The position numbers and the translations under genes are program-made. A DNA stretch of 5,544 nt, taken from positions 1-5,544 of the forward strand of contig JBFICP010000224.1 of assembly GCA_041581935.1 (NCBI GenBank). The letters are read 5' to 3'. Positions 5,513 through 5,544 of the stretch are shown one piece after another. A model generated the notes under the pieces. The model had not been told where the DNA came from, did not search any database, and saw nothing but the letters and a program-made list of their open reading frames with translations. This stretch comes from JAABYT01 sp041581935 (GTDB taxonomy: Bacteria; Pseudomonadota; Gammaproteobacteria; HK1). Within the stretch, counting starts at the first letter, position 1. Each line of letters opens with the position of its first letter.

Positions 5513-5544
5513 TTTACCCCGAGTAAATAGTTTTACGGAGTAAA
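5513..5544 (-). promoter_or_regulatory. Two tandem TTTAC/GTAAA palindromes, probable operator
   Basis: Two inverted repeats share half-sites: TTTAC 5513-5517 with GTAAA 5523-5527 (5-base spacer) and TTTAC 5532-5536 with GTAAA 5540-5544 (3-base spacer). Their centres are 18 bp apart, so dimers bound to both would lie nearly two helical turns apart on one face. On the reverse strand TAAAAT (complement of 5511-5516) resembles a -10 box and overlaps the first palindrome, but no good -35 lies at 16-18 bases. The layout fits repression or activation by a helix-turn-helix dimer such as a TetR- or MarR-type protein. The regulator is not in the window, and the second palindrome ends exactly at the window edge, so more sites may follow. 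Confidence 0.5.

Overview
The window holds three forward-strand genes followed by one convergent reverse-strand gene. GC content is high and most genes have readable Shine-Dalgarno sites. Codon use and protein style suggest a free-living proteobacterium, most likely a gammaproteobacterium. That placement is an inference, because no rRNA or other marker gene is present. There are no tRNA or rRNA genes, CRISPR arrays, transposases or phage genes.

Layout: (1) 137-718 (+) encodes a 193-residue exported protein with one canonical EF-hand calcium loop and no recognised family. (2) 719-1154 is a 436-base gap with no convincing gene. It contains a three-copy inverted/direct repeat that could form two mutually exclusive hairpins. 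(3) 1155-3254 (+) encodes a cytosolic TPR-sulfotransferase: eleven gapless 34-residue repeats joined to a PAPS-dependent sulfotransferase domain. (4) 3298-3513 (+) encodes a 71-residue protein of a small family often mislabelled 'phosphoribosylpyrophosphate synthetase'. Its frame stays open past the TAA for 24 more protein-like codons to a TGA at 3586-3588, so it looks shortened by a nonsense codon. (5) 3786-5468 (-) encodes an exported 560-residue copper-radical oxidase of the galactose oxidase/glyoxal oxidase type. All copper ligands and the Cys-Tyr cofactor pair are present. (6) Upstream of it, at the right window edge, are two adjacent TTTAC/GTAAA palindromes that look like operator sites.

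No shared pathway joins the genes. The spacings (436 and 43 bases) allow the sulfotransferase and the small gene to share a transcript. The EF-hand gene appears separate, and the oxidase is convergent and probably controlled from its own palindrome-containing promoter. I do not see a clear new multi-gene system. The items most worth a second look are the interrupted small gene, the Glu at the usual stacking-Trp position of the oxidase, the Arg at the usual catalytic-Lys position of the sulfotransferase, and the tandem palindromes.
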